A stretch of 33,006 bases of DNA from Trueperaceae bacterium (GCA_023954415.1 JAMLIB010000014.1:1-33006), one strand, 5' to 3'; positions 15,231 to 23,116 are shown, counted from the stretch's first letter. Notes: generated by a model not told the origin, from the letters alone. Numbers and translations are program-made.

Positions 15231-16034
15231 GTGAAGGTGCTGACGTTCTTCAACCATGCAGGCGGGGTGGCCAAGACCAGCACGGTCCGCGACGTCGGCT
15301 ACGTCCTCGCCGAGATGGGCAGGCGCGTGCTGCTCATCGACGTCGACCCGCAAGCGAACCTCACGCGCTGGCTGGGCGTCGAGGACGACATCGCCTTGTC
15401 GCAGACCATCTACCCCGCCGTGCTGGGTGATGCGGACAGAGATAGCGATCCCGGTGCGCGTGCGGGAGACGACGATCTCGTGCTACCCGAGCCCCTCGCC
15501 GTTCACGGCATGGGGCTCATCCCGAGCAACCTGAACATCGCCATCGTGGAGCGCGAGATCCTCAGCGTCTTCATGGGCGTCGTCAGGCTGCGCGAGGCCG
15601 TCAGGCGCCTACAGGGTTACGACTACGTGCTCATCGATCCGCCGCCCAGCCTGGGGCAGCTATCGGCGCTGGCGGTCGTCGCCGCCGATAGGATCGTCGT
15701 GCCCCTACCGACCAACCGCAAGGGCCTGGACGGGATCCCTACCGTCATCCGGATGGTCCGCGAGTACCGCAAGGCGGCGCGCAACCTCGACATCGCGCTC
15801 TTCGTGCTCACGCAGCACGATAGGCGTACGCGCCACGACCGTGACAGCTTGGAGATCATCCGTGAGCAGCTGGCGGCCGTGGCGCCCGTGTCTACGCCGT
15901 TGGCGTCTAGGCCGGCGTACTACTCGGATGCGCAGGTTCAAGGCATGCCCATCCCGGTGTACGCTCCTGGCAGCGAGGCGGACCTGGAGGTCAGGCGCGT
16001 GACCGCGGAGTTGCTCGAACGACTGGAGGGGTGA
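15231..16034 (+). CDS. parA: ParA-family partition ATPase
   Basis: This 267-residue ATPase drives segregation of the replicon by dynamic binding to the nucleoid. The P-loop is NHAGGVAKTS (residues 8-17), followed by the LLIDVDPQANLTRWLG Walker A' region and the hydrophobic Walker B region VLIDPPPSLG. The signature lysine of the deviant Walker A motif (KGGxxK) is replaced by Ala (AGGVAK), a variant I recall from other Deinococcota ParA proteins. There is no N-terminal DNA-binding domain, so this is the short chromosomal-type (Ib/Soj-like) form. The GTG start at 15231 has AGGAGG upstream. It is followed after 4 nt by parB. Confidence 0.92.
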   Translation: MKVLTFFNHAGGVAKTSTVRDVGYVLAEMGRRVLLIDVDPQANLTRWLGVEDDIALSQTIYPAVLGDADRDSDPGARAGDDDLVLPEPLAVHGMGLIPSNLNIAIVEREILSVFMGVVRLREAVRRLQGYDYVLIDPPPSLGQLSALAVVAADRIVVPLPTNRKGLDGIPTVIRMVREYRKAARNLDIALFVLTQHDRRTRHDRDSLEIIREQLAAVAPVSTPLASRPAYYSDAQVQGMPIPVYAPGSEADLEVRRVTAELLERLEG

Positions 16035-16038
16035 AGCG

Positions 16039-16992
16039 GTGGCGAAGAAACGGAAGAACGAGCTCGACCGCGCCGCCGTGTTCGGCGCCATCCTCGGTGA
16101 GATCGAGACGAGTGTCGAGCAGCAGTCCACGACGGGTATCGGTTTGGCCGACCTGCGCTACAACGATAGTCAGCCGAGGAAGCATTTCGACGGAACAACG
16201 CTGAGCGACCTGGCGGAGAGCATCCGCGAGCGCGGGGTGTTGGAGCCGATCATCGTGAGGCGCGTCGGCACGGGCTACGAGGTCGTGGCCGGGGAGCGCA
16301 GGGCGCGCGCTGCGCGGATGGCAGGCTTGAGCGAGGTGCCCGCCGTGATAGTCGAGCTCGACGACCGCGAGGCGCTCGAGATCGCGATAACGGAGAACCT
16401 CCAGCGCGAGGACCTGAACGCGGTGGAGGAGACCGAGGCCGTGCTCGGCCTCCTAGAGCTAGTCCTCGAGGCGCCGCGGGCCGATGTCGTCGCGTTCCTC
16501 CAGGCGCTCTATGGCGAGGAACGGGGCAGAGGCGGCTCGCGGCCGATCGATCGCGCGCGACGCGAGCAGACGTTGGGCATGTTCAAGCGTCTGGGGCGGT
16601 TCAGTGTGTCCTCCTTCGTCAGCAACCGGCTCCCCATCCTCGAGTTCCCTTCAGAGTTGCTCGACGCGGTCAGGAGCGGGCAGTTGGCCTTCACCAAGGC
16701 CCAGGCCATCGCCCGCCTGGACGATCGCCGGGCGCAGCGGCTCTTGCTCGCCGAGGCGGTGGGGGAGGGCCTGTCTCTCAGCCAGATCAGGCGGCGGATA
16801 ACGGAGCTGCGTCAGGGGGATCACCGCGCCGTTGCGGCGGCTGCGGCTGGCGTCCCCGTGGACGCCCAACGGCTGGTGGCAAGTACCAAGCGCCTACTCA
16901 ACAGACGCAGGCTCGCCGGCCTCGGCCCGAGCAAGCTCGGGCGGGTCACGGAGCTGCTCGACGAGCTCAACCGGTTGCTGATCGAAGACTGA
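16039..16992 (+). CDS. parB: ParB-family partition protein
   Basis: This 317-residue centromere-binding protein and CTP switch has an N-terminal ParB/Srx domain (about 38-130) containing RERGVLEPIIVRRVG, the GERRARAARMAGL box and the TENLQREDLNAVEE motif. A helix-turn-helix region follows (about 170-260; FVSNRLPIL, LAFTKAQAIARLDD). The C-terminal part is probably the dimerisation domain. The GTG start at 16039 is 4 nt after parA's stop, and the GGAGGGG within the parA end serves as ribosome site. It probably binds the 16-bp palindromes upstream of parA. Confidence 0.93.
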   Translation: MAKKRKNELDRAAVFGAILGEIETSVEQQSTTGIGLADLRYNDSQPRKHFDGTTLSDLAESIRERGVLEPIIVRRVGTGYEVVAGERRARAARMAGLSEVPAVIVELDDREALEIAITENLQREDLNAVEETEAVLGLLELVLEAPRADVVAFLQALYGEERGRGGSRPIDRARREQTLGMFKRLGRFSVSSFVSNRLPILEFPSELLDAVRSGQLAFTKAQAIARLDDRRAQRLLLAEAVGEGLSLSQIRRRITELRQGDHRAVAAAAAGVPVDAQRLVASTKRLLNRRRLAGLGPSKLGRVTELLDELNRLLIED

Positions 16993-17078
16993 GGTCTCGC
17001 GCTGATTGCTGAGCCACGCGGCACGCGATGCGTGGAGGAGCGCCCGGCCGGGCTAGGCTTGGAGCCGGAGGTTCTACC

Positions 17079-17555
17079 ATGCTCCAAGTCGGCGACAACG
17101 CTCCCGATTTCGCGCTAAGCGATCAAGACGGCAACGTCCACAGGCTCTCGGATCAGAGGGGTTCGTGGGTGGTCGTGTACTTCTACCCGAAGGACGACAC
17201 GCCCGGGTGCACCACGGAAGCGTGCCAGTTCCGCGACGCGCTGCCCCACTTCGGGAACATCGGCGCGAAAGTGTACGGCATCTCGGCGGACGACCGGGCC
17301 AGCCATGAGGCCTTCGCGGAGAAGTTCGACCTCAACTTCCCTCTGCTCACCGATCCGGACATGACCACCATCAACGCGTACGGGGCTTACGGTGAGAAGG
17401 AGGTGGGCGGAGAGAAGCGCATGGGCATCCTCAGGCAGTCCTACCTGATAGACCCGCAGGGTCGGGTAGCGCATGCGTGGACGACGGTGGTTCCGGACGG
17501 CCATGCCGATGAGGTCAGGCGCGTGCTGGAGGGGTTCCGGGCCGGGGTGGCCTGA
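17079..17555 (+). CDS. bcp: Thioredoxin-dependent peroxiredoxin, PrxQ/Bcp type
   Basis: This 158-residue thiol peroxidase reduces hydroperoxides using thioredoxin. The PKDDTPGCTTEAC block holds the peroxidatic Cys44 and a second Cys49 five residues later, the spacing that defines the PrxQ/Bcp class. The ATG at 17079 is preceded by GGAG 8 nt upstream; the longer in-frame reading begins in unlikely sequence. It follows parB by about 86 nt, in the same direction, and lies between the partition genes and the second iteron cluster. A peroxide-defence gene inside a replication/partition core is unusual and may be an integral backbone gene of this replicon. Confidence 0.92.
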   Translation: MLQVGDNAPDFALSDQDGNVHRLSDQRGSWVVVYFYPKDDTPGCTTEACQFRDALPHFGNIGAKVYGISADDRASHEAFAEKFDLNFPLLTDPDMTTINAYGAYGEKEVGGEKRMGILRQSYLIDPQGRVAHAWTTVVPDGHADEVRRVLEGFRAGVA

Positions 17556-17584
17556 CCGACGGGCAGCGCATGGATGTGGCGGCT

Positions 17585-17967
17585 CGTCGGGGGAGACGTG
17601 GGTACTCGCTCGCTGAACCGGGAACTCTAGGGTACTGGTTCCGGCGTGAAGTACTTCACCTTCGCCTCCGAGAGCCGCCGACTGGTGGGGAGACCGCGGT
17701 ACCAGCCGCGATAACTGGGGAATCGTGGGTACTTCTTGACGGCCTGATCATCCCGGCGGGCAGATTGCATCCGCCGGGATGACCGTTGTAGCCGGGCTGA
17801 CCAGCTCGCCGTTCGTGCCGCTGCTGGCGAGCGGGCGGCCGGAGATAGGCCGGTGGGAGCCGAAGGCCGCCGTGGGACCGGGAGCCCGGTTCGAGCGGGA
17901 AAGGAACGGTACTTTAGCTCCGGTGACGTACCCCTGGTGCTCTCGGTACCCGCGTTTCCCCACCAGC
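17585..17967. repeat. Iteron-like array, cluster 2 (mostly inverted units)
   Basis: Units matching cluster 1, but on the minus strand, end with GTAC at 17602-17605, 17632-17635, 17699-17702, 17729-17732 and 17909-17912, with a degenerate one at 17651. A forward unit starts at 17946 (GTACCCGCGTTTCCCCACCA). Two pairs have an exact 30-bp spacing (17602/17632 and 17699/17729), unlike the 22-bp period of cluster 1. The cluster fills the gap between the convergent bcp and polymerase genes, which shows no coding sequence. Second iteron sets often control copy number and incompatibility by handcuffing. Confidence 0.75.
17749..17781. terminator. 11-bp perfect hairpin between convergent genes
   Basis: CATCCCGGCGG (17749-17759) and CCGCCGGGATG (17771-17781) pair perfectly around an 11-nt loop. 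It lies between bcp and the oppositely transcribed polymerase gene, so a bidirectional terminator is plausible. No T-run is present on either side. Its position inside the iteron cluster also leaves a protein-binding role open. Confidence 0.5.
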
Positions 17968-18021
17968 TCTAGGAGGAGACGCCACGCTGGCGCGGCGCGG
18001 TGCGGGGTAGGGGAGAGGCCA

Positions 18022-21000
18022 TCACCCGAAGTGGTATCCCCGGACGGAGATGGGCGAGGGCAGGCTGGCCAGGGTCGACGCCTTGAGGGTCACTTGATAG
18101 CCGGTGTCCTCCACGACCGCGTCGGCCACCAGGATGGCGGCGTCGCGCACCATCACCCGGTGCGACTCCCACAGGTCTGGCGGGATGATGAGCTGCGCGC
18201 GCACCGGACCGTCCTCGAGGACGTAGAAGGCGAATCCCTTGGCGGTCGGCGGCTTCTGCCTGCTCACCACGAGGCCGGCCGTTCGAACCGTGGCGTGGCG
18301 GGGTCGGCGGCGTAGGCTGGCCAGCGGGACGCACTCCAGCTCGCGCAGCTGGCTGCGCATGAAGTCGAGCGCGTGGACCTCCAAGGGGCTGAAGCTCATG
18401 GTCTCGTGGTCCCACGTGAACTGCTTCTCGAGTTCGAGCGTTGCCAGCGGCGGGGTGTCGGGGGCCGCCGTGAGGAGTTCGAAGCCTCCGCTCGCGTGCG
18501 TGTTGGAAAGCGCGCCGACGCGGAACAGCGCGTCGCGACGGTCCTGCAGGGAGTCGAAGGCGCCGGCGCGCACGAGCGCCTCGAACTGTTCCTGCGCCAG
18601 GGAGAGGCGCCTGTGGGCGTCGTCCGCGCTCGCGTACGGCCCGCGTTGCAACCGCTCGTGAAGCACCTTGACGGCGGTCGCCTCGGTGATGCCTTTGACT
18701 GTCGAGAGTGGCGGCCGCATCGCTTTGACGGTCTTGCCGTCCAAGCGGACCCTCTCACAGTAGAAGCGCGTCGCGCCGCTAGCGCTGATGTCGAGCGGCA
18801 GGACGGGCACCCCCCAGGTGCGCGCTTCTTGCCGCTTCGTCGAGTGCGACCACATGCCGGGCGCGTCGTTGAAGACGGCGGTCAGGTACTCGGCCGGGTA
18901 GTTGATGCGCAGCCAGCCGCTGGCGTAGGCGTGGATGGCGAAGGCCCAGGCGTGCGACTCGGCGAAGCCGAAGCCCTGGAAGCCCTTGACAGCCTCGAAG
19001 ACCTTCTCGGCCTGGGCGCGCGTGGCGTCCGAGTGCCGCATGGCGCGGGCGACGAAATCCTCGCGGTGCGGCTCGATGTCCTCGAAGTCGCCCCAGCCGG
19101 AGACCTTCTTGCGGAAGCGGTCGGCCTCGACCCAGTCCATGCCGGCGAAGCTCACGGCGATGCGCAGGACGTCCTCCTGGAACAGGAGCACGCCGTAGCT
19201 CTTCGCGAGGATCGGTTCTAGCTTCGGATGCCAGTAGGTGACCTCCTCGAGTCCCTGGCGCCGCTTCAGGTACGGATGCACGGTGCCGGATTGGATGGGT
19301 CCGGGACGGATGAGGGCCACCTGATGGGCCAAGTCGTGGAGGTTGCGGCTACGCATGACGCGGCTGGTGTGCTGCTGGCTCGGGCTCTCCACCTGGAACA
19401 GGCCCATCGTGGAGCCCTCGGCCATGAGGTCCCAGACGCGGGCATCCTCGGGGAGGTTGCCGAGGTCGAGCCACACGCCGTCGAGCCGCATGACCTCCTC
19501 GCGTGCCCATCCCAGCGCCGCGAGCATGCGGAGGCCGAGAAGGTCGAGTTTGACGAGCCCTAGCTCCTCGGCGTCGTCCTTGTCGAGCTGCAGGAGCTTG
19601 GAGCCTCCGCTCGCGTGCTCCGTGGGGGAGTAGTGAGAGAGGGGATGGTGCCCCAGCACCACACCCCCGCAGTGCGGCGCCAGGTGCCGGGCGTGCCCGG
19701 GTTCCATGCTGCTGAGCAGCTTCAGGAAAGTGAAGGCGACGGGGGCGTCTCCTAGCACCTCGGCGAAGGCCACGGCGGCGTGGGCGGCGTAGCGCGGCCA
19801 TAACCCACGGAAATCGCGTCCCAAGGCCTTGGTGAGGCGGTCGCGCAGCTCGGGCGGCAGGCCCAGCGCGCGCCCGAGATCCTGGATGGCCAGGGGTAGG
19901 TGGTAGGTGATCTTGTTGCAGACCATGGCGTGGGTCTCGGCGCCGAAACGCTCCTCCACCCAGTCGAGGACCTCCTGGCGGCGGTCGGACGCGATGTCGA
20001 TGTCGATGTCGGGCATGGTCTTCATGCCGGTGTGCATGAAGCGCTCAAAGAGCAGGTCGTTCGCGAGCGGCTCGGTCTTGGTGATGCCGAGCAGGTAGCA
20101 GACGATGCTGGCGGCCGCGGAGCCGCGCCCGGCCGCCATGATGCCTTGGCGGTCGCAGAAGTCGGTTATCTCGGCGGTCACCAGGAAGAAGTCGGCCATC
20201 TTGTGCTCCCCGATGATGGCTTTCAGCTCCGTCTCGAAACGCGCTTCCGCCTTGGTCAAATCGTCGCCGGAGTAGCGCTTCAGCAGCGCCTTCCGACACC
20301 GCGCCTCCAGCAGTTCTATCGGGGCCTCGTTGCCCCGCGCGAGCCGCGACCTGGGCGGGGTGATGAAGCGCCGCCCGGTCTGGTCCTCCGAGGCCAGCTC
20401 GAAGCAGGCGCGCTCACCTACCCAACCGGTGTTCAGCGCCGCGTCGGGGAAGGGGAGGCGGTCGAGCACCTCGGCGGGGCTCGGCAGCGCCTGACAGGAG
20501 TTCTGTGGTCGGTTGGCGTGAGGTTGCTGCACACTGATCCCTAACCTGGCGCAGGTGAGGGCGTCGTAGAGCCGGTAGTCGTCCGGGGTAGCGTAGCGGA
20601 CCTCCGGCGCGCTCACCGCCGGCAGGCCGAGGTGTTTAGCGAGGTTCCTGATGACGCGCGCGCGCCTTTCGTCCCAGCGGTAGCGGTCGTGGAAGAGCTG
20701 CAGGTAGAAGCGGCCGTGGAACGCCTCCTCGACGCGCTTCAGCAGGTCTTGCAGCTCCGTGATGCGGCGTCGCGCCAGCAGGTTCGCCACGACGCCGTCT
20801 CGCGGTCCCGACAGGAGGATGACGTCGCGGTTGTGCGCGAGGAGTTCCGACAGGAGCGCGGCGCGTTCCGCCCTCGCCAGGGCGACGGTTATCAGCTCGC
20901 AGATGGTGGCGTAGCCCTCTCGCGACGTGGCGATGAGCACGAACGGGTACGCCTCGTTGCCGATGCTCACGGGGACGGTGGCGCCGATCAGCGCCCGGAT

Positions 21001-21192
21001 CTTGTGCTCCTCGGCAGCCTTGAACAGCTCGACCACGCCGGTGACGTTGAGGTCGTCCGTAAGCGCCAAGTACTGGTAACCCAGCGCGGCGGCCCGTTCG
21101 ACCAGCGTGGTCGGGCTCGCGGTGCCCGCCCCGAAGCTGTAGTACGAGTGCACGTTCAGGAGCGCGCTCAGTCGGTCGTTCTCGCCACCCAC
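18022..21192 (-). CDS. dnaE2: Error-prone DNA polymerase III alpha-like subunit (DnaE2/ImuC)
   Basis: This 1056-residue C-family polymerase is used in damage-induced translesion synthesis. It starts with a PHP domain (NVHSYYSFGAGTASP from residue 13). The palm carries the catalytic PDIDIDIASD motif near residue 395, followed by fingers with GFGFAESHAWAFAIHAYASG and a C-terminal OB-fold (VRTAGLVVSRQKPPTAKGFA). It lacks the long C-terminal tau-binding tail of replicative DnaE. The GTG at 21192 is chosen because GGGAGGGAG lies 7 nt upstream and the frame further upstream is Arg/Ala-rich shadow sequence. It overlaps the end of the preceding DUF6504-like gene by 25 nt, implying coupling. imuA and imuB, its usual partners, are absent from the window. 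Confidence 0.92.
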   Translation of the reverse strand: MGGENDRLSALLNVHSYYSFGAGTASPTTLVERAAALGYQYLALTDDLNVTGVVELFKAAEEHKIRALIGATVPVSIGNEAYPFVLIATSREGYATICELITVALARAERAALLSELLAHNRDVILLSGPRDGVVANLLARRRITELQDLLKRVEEAFHGRFYLQLFHDRYRWDERRARVIRNLAKHLGLPAVSAPEVRYATPDDYRLYDALTCARLGISVQQPHANRPQNSCQALPSPAEVLDRLPFPDAALNTGWVGERACFELASEDQTGRRFITPPRSRLARGNEAPIELLEARCRKALLKRYSGDDLTKAEARFETELKAIIGEHKMADFFLVTAEITDFCDRQGIMAAGRGSAAASIVCYLLGITKTEPLANDLLFERFMHTGMKTMPDIDIDIASDRRQEVLDWVEERFGAETHAMVCNKITYHLPLAIQDLGRALGLPPELRDRLTKALGRDFRGLWPRYAAHAAVAFAEVLGDAPVAFTFLKLLSSMEPGHARHLAPHCGGVVLGHHPLSHYSPTEHASGGSKLLQLDKDDAEELGLVKLDLLGLRMLAALGWAREEVMRLDGVWLDLGNLPEDARVWDLMAEGSTMGLFQVESPSQQHTSRVMRSRNLHDLAHQVALIRPGPIQSGTVHPYLKRRQGLEEVTYWHPKLEPILAKSYGVLLFQEDVLRIAVSFAGMDWVEADRFRKKVSGWGDFEDIEPHREDFVARAMRHSDATRAQAEKVFEAVKGFQGFGFAESHAWAFAIHAYASGWLRINYPAEYLTAVFNDAPGMWSHSTKRQEARTWGVPVLPLDISASGATRFYCERVRLDGKTVKAMRPPLSTVKGITEATAVKVLHERLQRGPYASADDAHRRLSLAQEQFEALVRAGAFDSLQDRRDALFRVGALSNTHASGGFELLTAAPDTPPLATLELEKQFTWDHETMSFSPLEVHALDFMRSQLRELECVPLASLRRRPRHATVRTAGLVVSRQKPPTAKGFAFYVLEDGPVRAQLIIPPDLWESHRVMVRDAAILVADAVVEDTGYQVTLKASTLASLPSPISVRGYHFG

Positions 21193-21476
21193 CAGCTGTC
21201 TCCCTCCCTGAAGAGCTCGAGCTGCGCGCCGTCGTCGAGCTCGAGCAGGTAGTAGCCGCGGCGGATCTCGAGCGCTTCCCACCAGCGCCCGGCGCAGCGC
21301 CACCGGTCGATGACGTTGACGACCCGCCTGGGGGGCAGGGGACGCCTCGGCGCGCGCCTGGCCGGCGCGCCCTTGGGAGCGGGGGAGGGGAGGCCGGCCG
21401 GCGCGTCCCACTCGACGGATACGGGCGTCTCGTCGTCGGAGAGTTCTACTCGGGCTTGGGTCATCAGTAGGCGCAT
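21168..21476 (-). CDS. Small DUF6504-like protein coupled to dnaE2
   Basis: This 102-residue protein has a Pro/Arg/Ala-rich N-terminal half and a compact C-terminal half (VVNVIDRWRCAGRWWE, GYYLLELDDGAQLELFR, SWWVARTTD). The Trp-rich strand pattern resembles DUF6504, a small domain found beside or fused to Y-family/ImuB-type polymerases; I assign this from memory of the pattern. The ATG at 21476 has GAGG 6 nt upstream. Its end overlaps the dnaE2 start. It may stand in for part of the missing mutasome as an adaptor between polymerase and clamp or DNA. Function unproven. Confidence 0.65.
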   Translation of the reverse strand: MRLLMTQARVELSDDETPVSVEWDAPAGLPSPAPKGAPARRAPRRPLPPRRVVNVIDRWRCAGRWWEALEIRRGYYLLELDDGAQLELFREGDSWWVARTTD

Positions 21477-21516
21477 GGGAGACCTCGTCTGGTGGGGTGG
21501 TGCTGGGGGCTCTCTT

Positions 21517-21546
21517 TGCCCTCGGTAACTATGCCCTTGGTAACTA
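21517..21546. promoter_or_regulatory. Tandem 15-bp repeat upstream of the polymerase operon
   Basis: TGCCCTCGGTAACTA (21517-21531) is followed immediately by TGCCCTTGGTAACTA (21532-21546), with one mismatch. The pair lies about 40 bp upstream of the DUF6504-like start. It is placed like an operator for the damage-response operon. It does not match the deinococcal RDRM palindrome or common LexA boxes, so the binding protein is unknown. Confidence 0.55.
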
Positions 21547-21659
21547 AGGGTAAGAAAGGATAGGGCTAGGACGGGCCGGTGTCAAGTGGTCGGCTGCGCG
21601 TCCGATGCCAAGACTTGTCTCCTCGGTTCCATCCCGGTCATGGCATCGAAAGTAGGCAC

Positions 21660-21688
21660 TTCACAATCATGTGATAATCTGGTAATGT
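21660..21688 (+). promoter_or_regulatory. Likely promoter of the Xre-RES toxin-antitoxin operon
   Basis: TTCACA (21660-21665) and TAATGT (21683-21688) are separated by 17 nt and would start transcription near 21695, just before the AGGAGG site of the antitoxin. Two related motifs, GTCATGGCATC (21638) and GTCATATGGCATC (21687), flank the promoter and could be operators for the autoregulating antitoxin. Confidence 0.45.
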
Positions 21689-21711
21689 CATATGGCATCA
21701 AGGAGGCGCGA

Positions 21712-22170
21712 GTGGCAACACTGACCTGGGTCCCAGAAGTCGTACCGGAAGCCGGCCCTGCTGGTCGCACCATCGAGCGCCTGCTGCGCAGCAAGGACGT
21801 CAGCCTGGGGGCGGCCAGTCGCCGCATCGAGGAGGGGCTGCCGTTCAGGGTCTTCGCTGAGCTGTGCGCGGGCCTGCGCCTGACGCAAGGCGAGTTCGCC
21901 ATCCTGCTGCAGATGAGCGGGAGCACCCTCTACCGCCGCAAGGGGAGCGGGCGCTTCGAGGCCACGGAGAGCGATCGCCTCTGGCGCTACGTCGTCCTCT
22001 ACGCCCGCGCCATGGACGTGCTGGAGGCGCCCGACGCGGCGGTCGAGTGGTTGCACGCGCCCAACCAGGCGCTGGAGGGCAAGACCCCGCTGGCGAGCAC
22101 CAAGGACGGCCCTGGCGCCCAAAGGGCCCTGGCTGTGCTCGGCCGCATGGAGCACGGTGTCTTCGGGTGA
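21712..22170 (+). CDS. Xre/MbcA/ParS-type antitoxin
   Basis: This 152-residue antitoxin has a central helix-turn-helix (LCAGLRLTQGEFAILLQMSG, about residues 55-85). A C-terminal toxin-binding MbcA/DUF2384 domain follows, with ESDRLWRYVVLYARAMDVLE, the AVEWLHAPNQALEGKTPL motif and the ending GRMEHGVFG. It neutralises the adjacent RES toxin and probably represses its own operon. The GTG at 21712 is preceded by AGGAGG 5 nt upstream; an upstream in-frame ATG at 21685 would lie inside the -10 box and is rejected. Its TGA overlaps the toxin's GTG start (GTGA). Confidence 0.9.
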   Translation: MATLTWVPEVVPEAGPAGRTIERLLRSKDVSLGAASRRIEEGLPFRVFAELCAGLRLTQGEFAILLQMSGSTLYRRKGSGRFEATESDRLWRYVVLYARAMDVLEAPDAAVEWLHAPNQALEGKTPLASTKDGPGAQRALAVLGRMEHGVFG

Positions 22171-22634
22171 CGAGCGGCTGGCGCATCGTCAAGGAGCGCT
22201 TCGCCGCCACGGCGTTCGACGGGGAGGGCGCGCGCCTCTACGGCGGCCGCTGGAACTCGCCGGGCAGGCCGGTCGTCTACCTGGGCTGCACGCCGGCCAT
22301 CGCGGCGCTCGAGATCCTCGCGCACAACGCCAGGCTGAACCTGCTGGAGACGAGTTATGTGATCGTCGAGGCGCGCGTGCCGGACGACGCCGTGCTGGAC
22401 TTAGGTCCAGCCGGGCTACCCGAGGGGTGGAACGACCCCGCCGACCCCGGCGGCGCCGCGCGCGTGGGCGACGCCTGGCTCGACTCCGGGGCGAGCCTCG
22501 CGCTACGCGTGCCGTCTGCCGTCCTGCCGCTGGAGTTCAACCTCGTGCTGAACGTCGGGCACCCGCGGATGGGGGAGGTTGAGGTGCGAGAGGCGGTGGC
22601 GTTTCGGTTCGATTCGAGGCTTGGTGGGACGTAG
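22167..22634 (+). CDS. RES-domain toxin (NAD+-consuming)
   Basis: This 155-residue RES-family toxin has the conserved Arg-Glu-Ser features: the ARLYGGRWNSPGRPVVYLG block (Arg28), AALEIL (Glu49) and LRVPSAVLPLEFN (Ser117), then LNVGHPRMGEV. Members such as MbcT deplete NAD+ by hydrolysis or phosphorolysis. The GTG start at 22167 overlaps the antitoxin stop by 4 nt, the usual coupling. All key residues are intact, so the pair is probably active and could stabilise the replicon by post-segregational killing. Confidence 0.9.
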   Translation: MTSGWRIVKERFAATAFDGEGARLYGGRWNSPGRPVVYLGCTPAIAALEILAHNARLNLLETSYVIVEARVPDDAVLDLGPAGLPEGWNDPADPGGAARVGDAWLDSGASLALRVPSAVLPLEFNLVLNVGHPRMGEVEVREAVAFRFDSRLGGT

Positions 22635-22677
22635 CACGGTAGTGGTCACATCACGACGGACGGTAGGGCCGATCGCA

Positions 22678-22944
22678 TCAGAGACCCTCTAGGTCCTTGA
22701 CTAGCACGAACAGGTGCAACGGGTCAGTAGGAGGCGGTTGGAAGTCGAACTGGGCGTAGAACGTGCGCGCTGCGTTCTTCCTAACAGAAACCACATGCGC
22801 GCCTGCGCCTGTAGATGCCAATAGTCGGCGCGGAGGACGATTGCGCCGATTGTCGTCGGAGAAGACGTCCGGTTCGCTTAAGAGCGTGCGCAGCCGAGGC
22901 AGATCGTGTGTGAGAGCGTTCAGGGAGACCGTGAAGGCCTCCAA
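22678..22944 (-). pseudogene. Remnant of a GNAT (TacT-like) acetyltransferase toxin
   Basis: The last 45 residues of this 88-codon frame (SVRKNAARTFYAQFDFQPP and DPLHLFVLVKDLEGL) match the C-terminus of TacT-like GNAT toxins, which acetylate aminoacyl-tRNA. The usual protein has about 160 residues. The N-terminal half, including the acetyl-CoA-binding Q/RxxGxG/A loop, is missing or unrecognisable. The remnant lies downstream of a decayed DUF1778 antitoxin. The product is almost certainly not a working toxin. Confidence 0.6.
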
Positions 22945-22959
22945 ACGGTCGGTGTGGAG

Positions 22960-23116
22960 CCGAAGACCGCGGGCATTTCTGCTCTAGCCCAGCCGAGAGC
23001 GCTCTGGAGTACGAACTCGCTCAACGGGCGGTGTTGCGAGTGCGCGGCCACGACCAGGATGCCCTTATCATCGACTGCCATTCGAGTATCTCGGTGCGAG
23101 TGATGTGTCTGGTCAT
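22960..23116 (-). pseudogene. Frameshifted DUF1778 (TacA-like) antitoxin remnant
   Basis: On the minus strand an ATG at 23116 (ribosome site AGGAAG) opens MTRHITRTEILEWQ and stops after about 31 codons. A different frame then carries AAHSQHRPLSEFVLQSALGW, typical of the C-terminal part of DUF1778 ribbon-helix-helix antitoxins (HxSLSEFVLESAL). The frame change and shortened core show decay. It precedes the GNAT remnant in the gene order of TacA-TacT loci. The rest of 22635-23295 shows no gene. Confidence 0.5.

Noticed and set aside
21193-21411. Longer start for the error-prone polymerase at 21411
   Set aside because: The extra 73 codons are the Arg/Ala-rich off-frame of the DUF6504-like gene; the GTG at 21192 has a strong ribosome site and gives the normal PHP-domain beginning.
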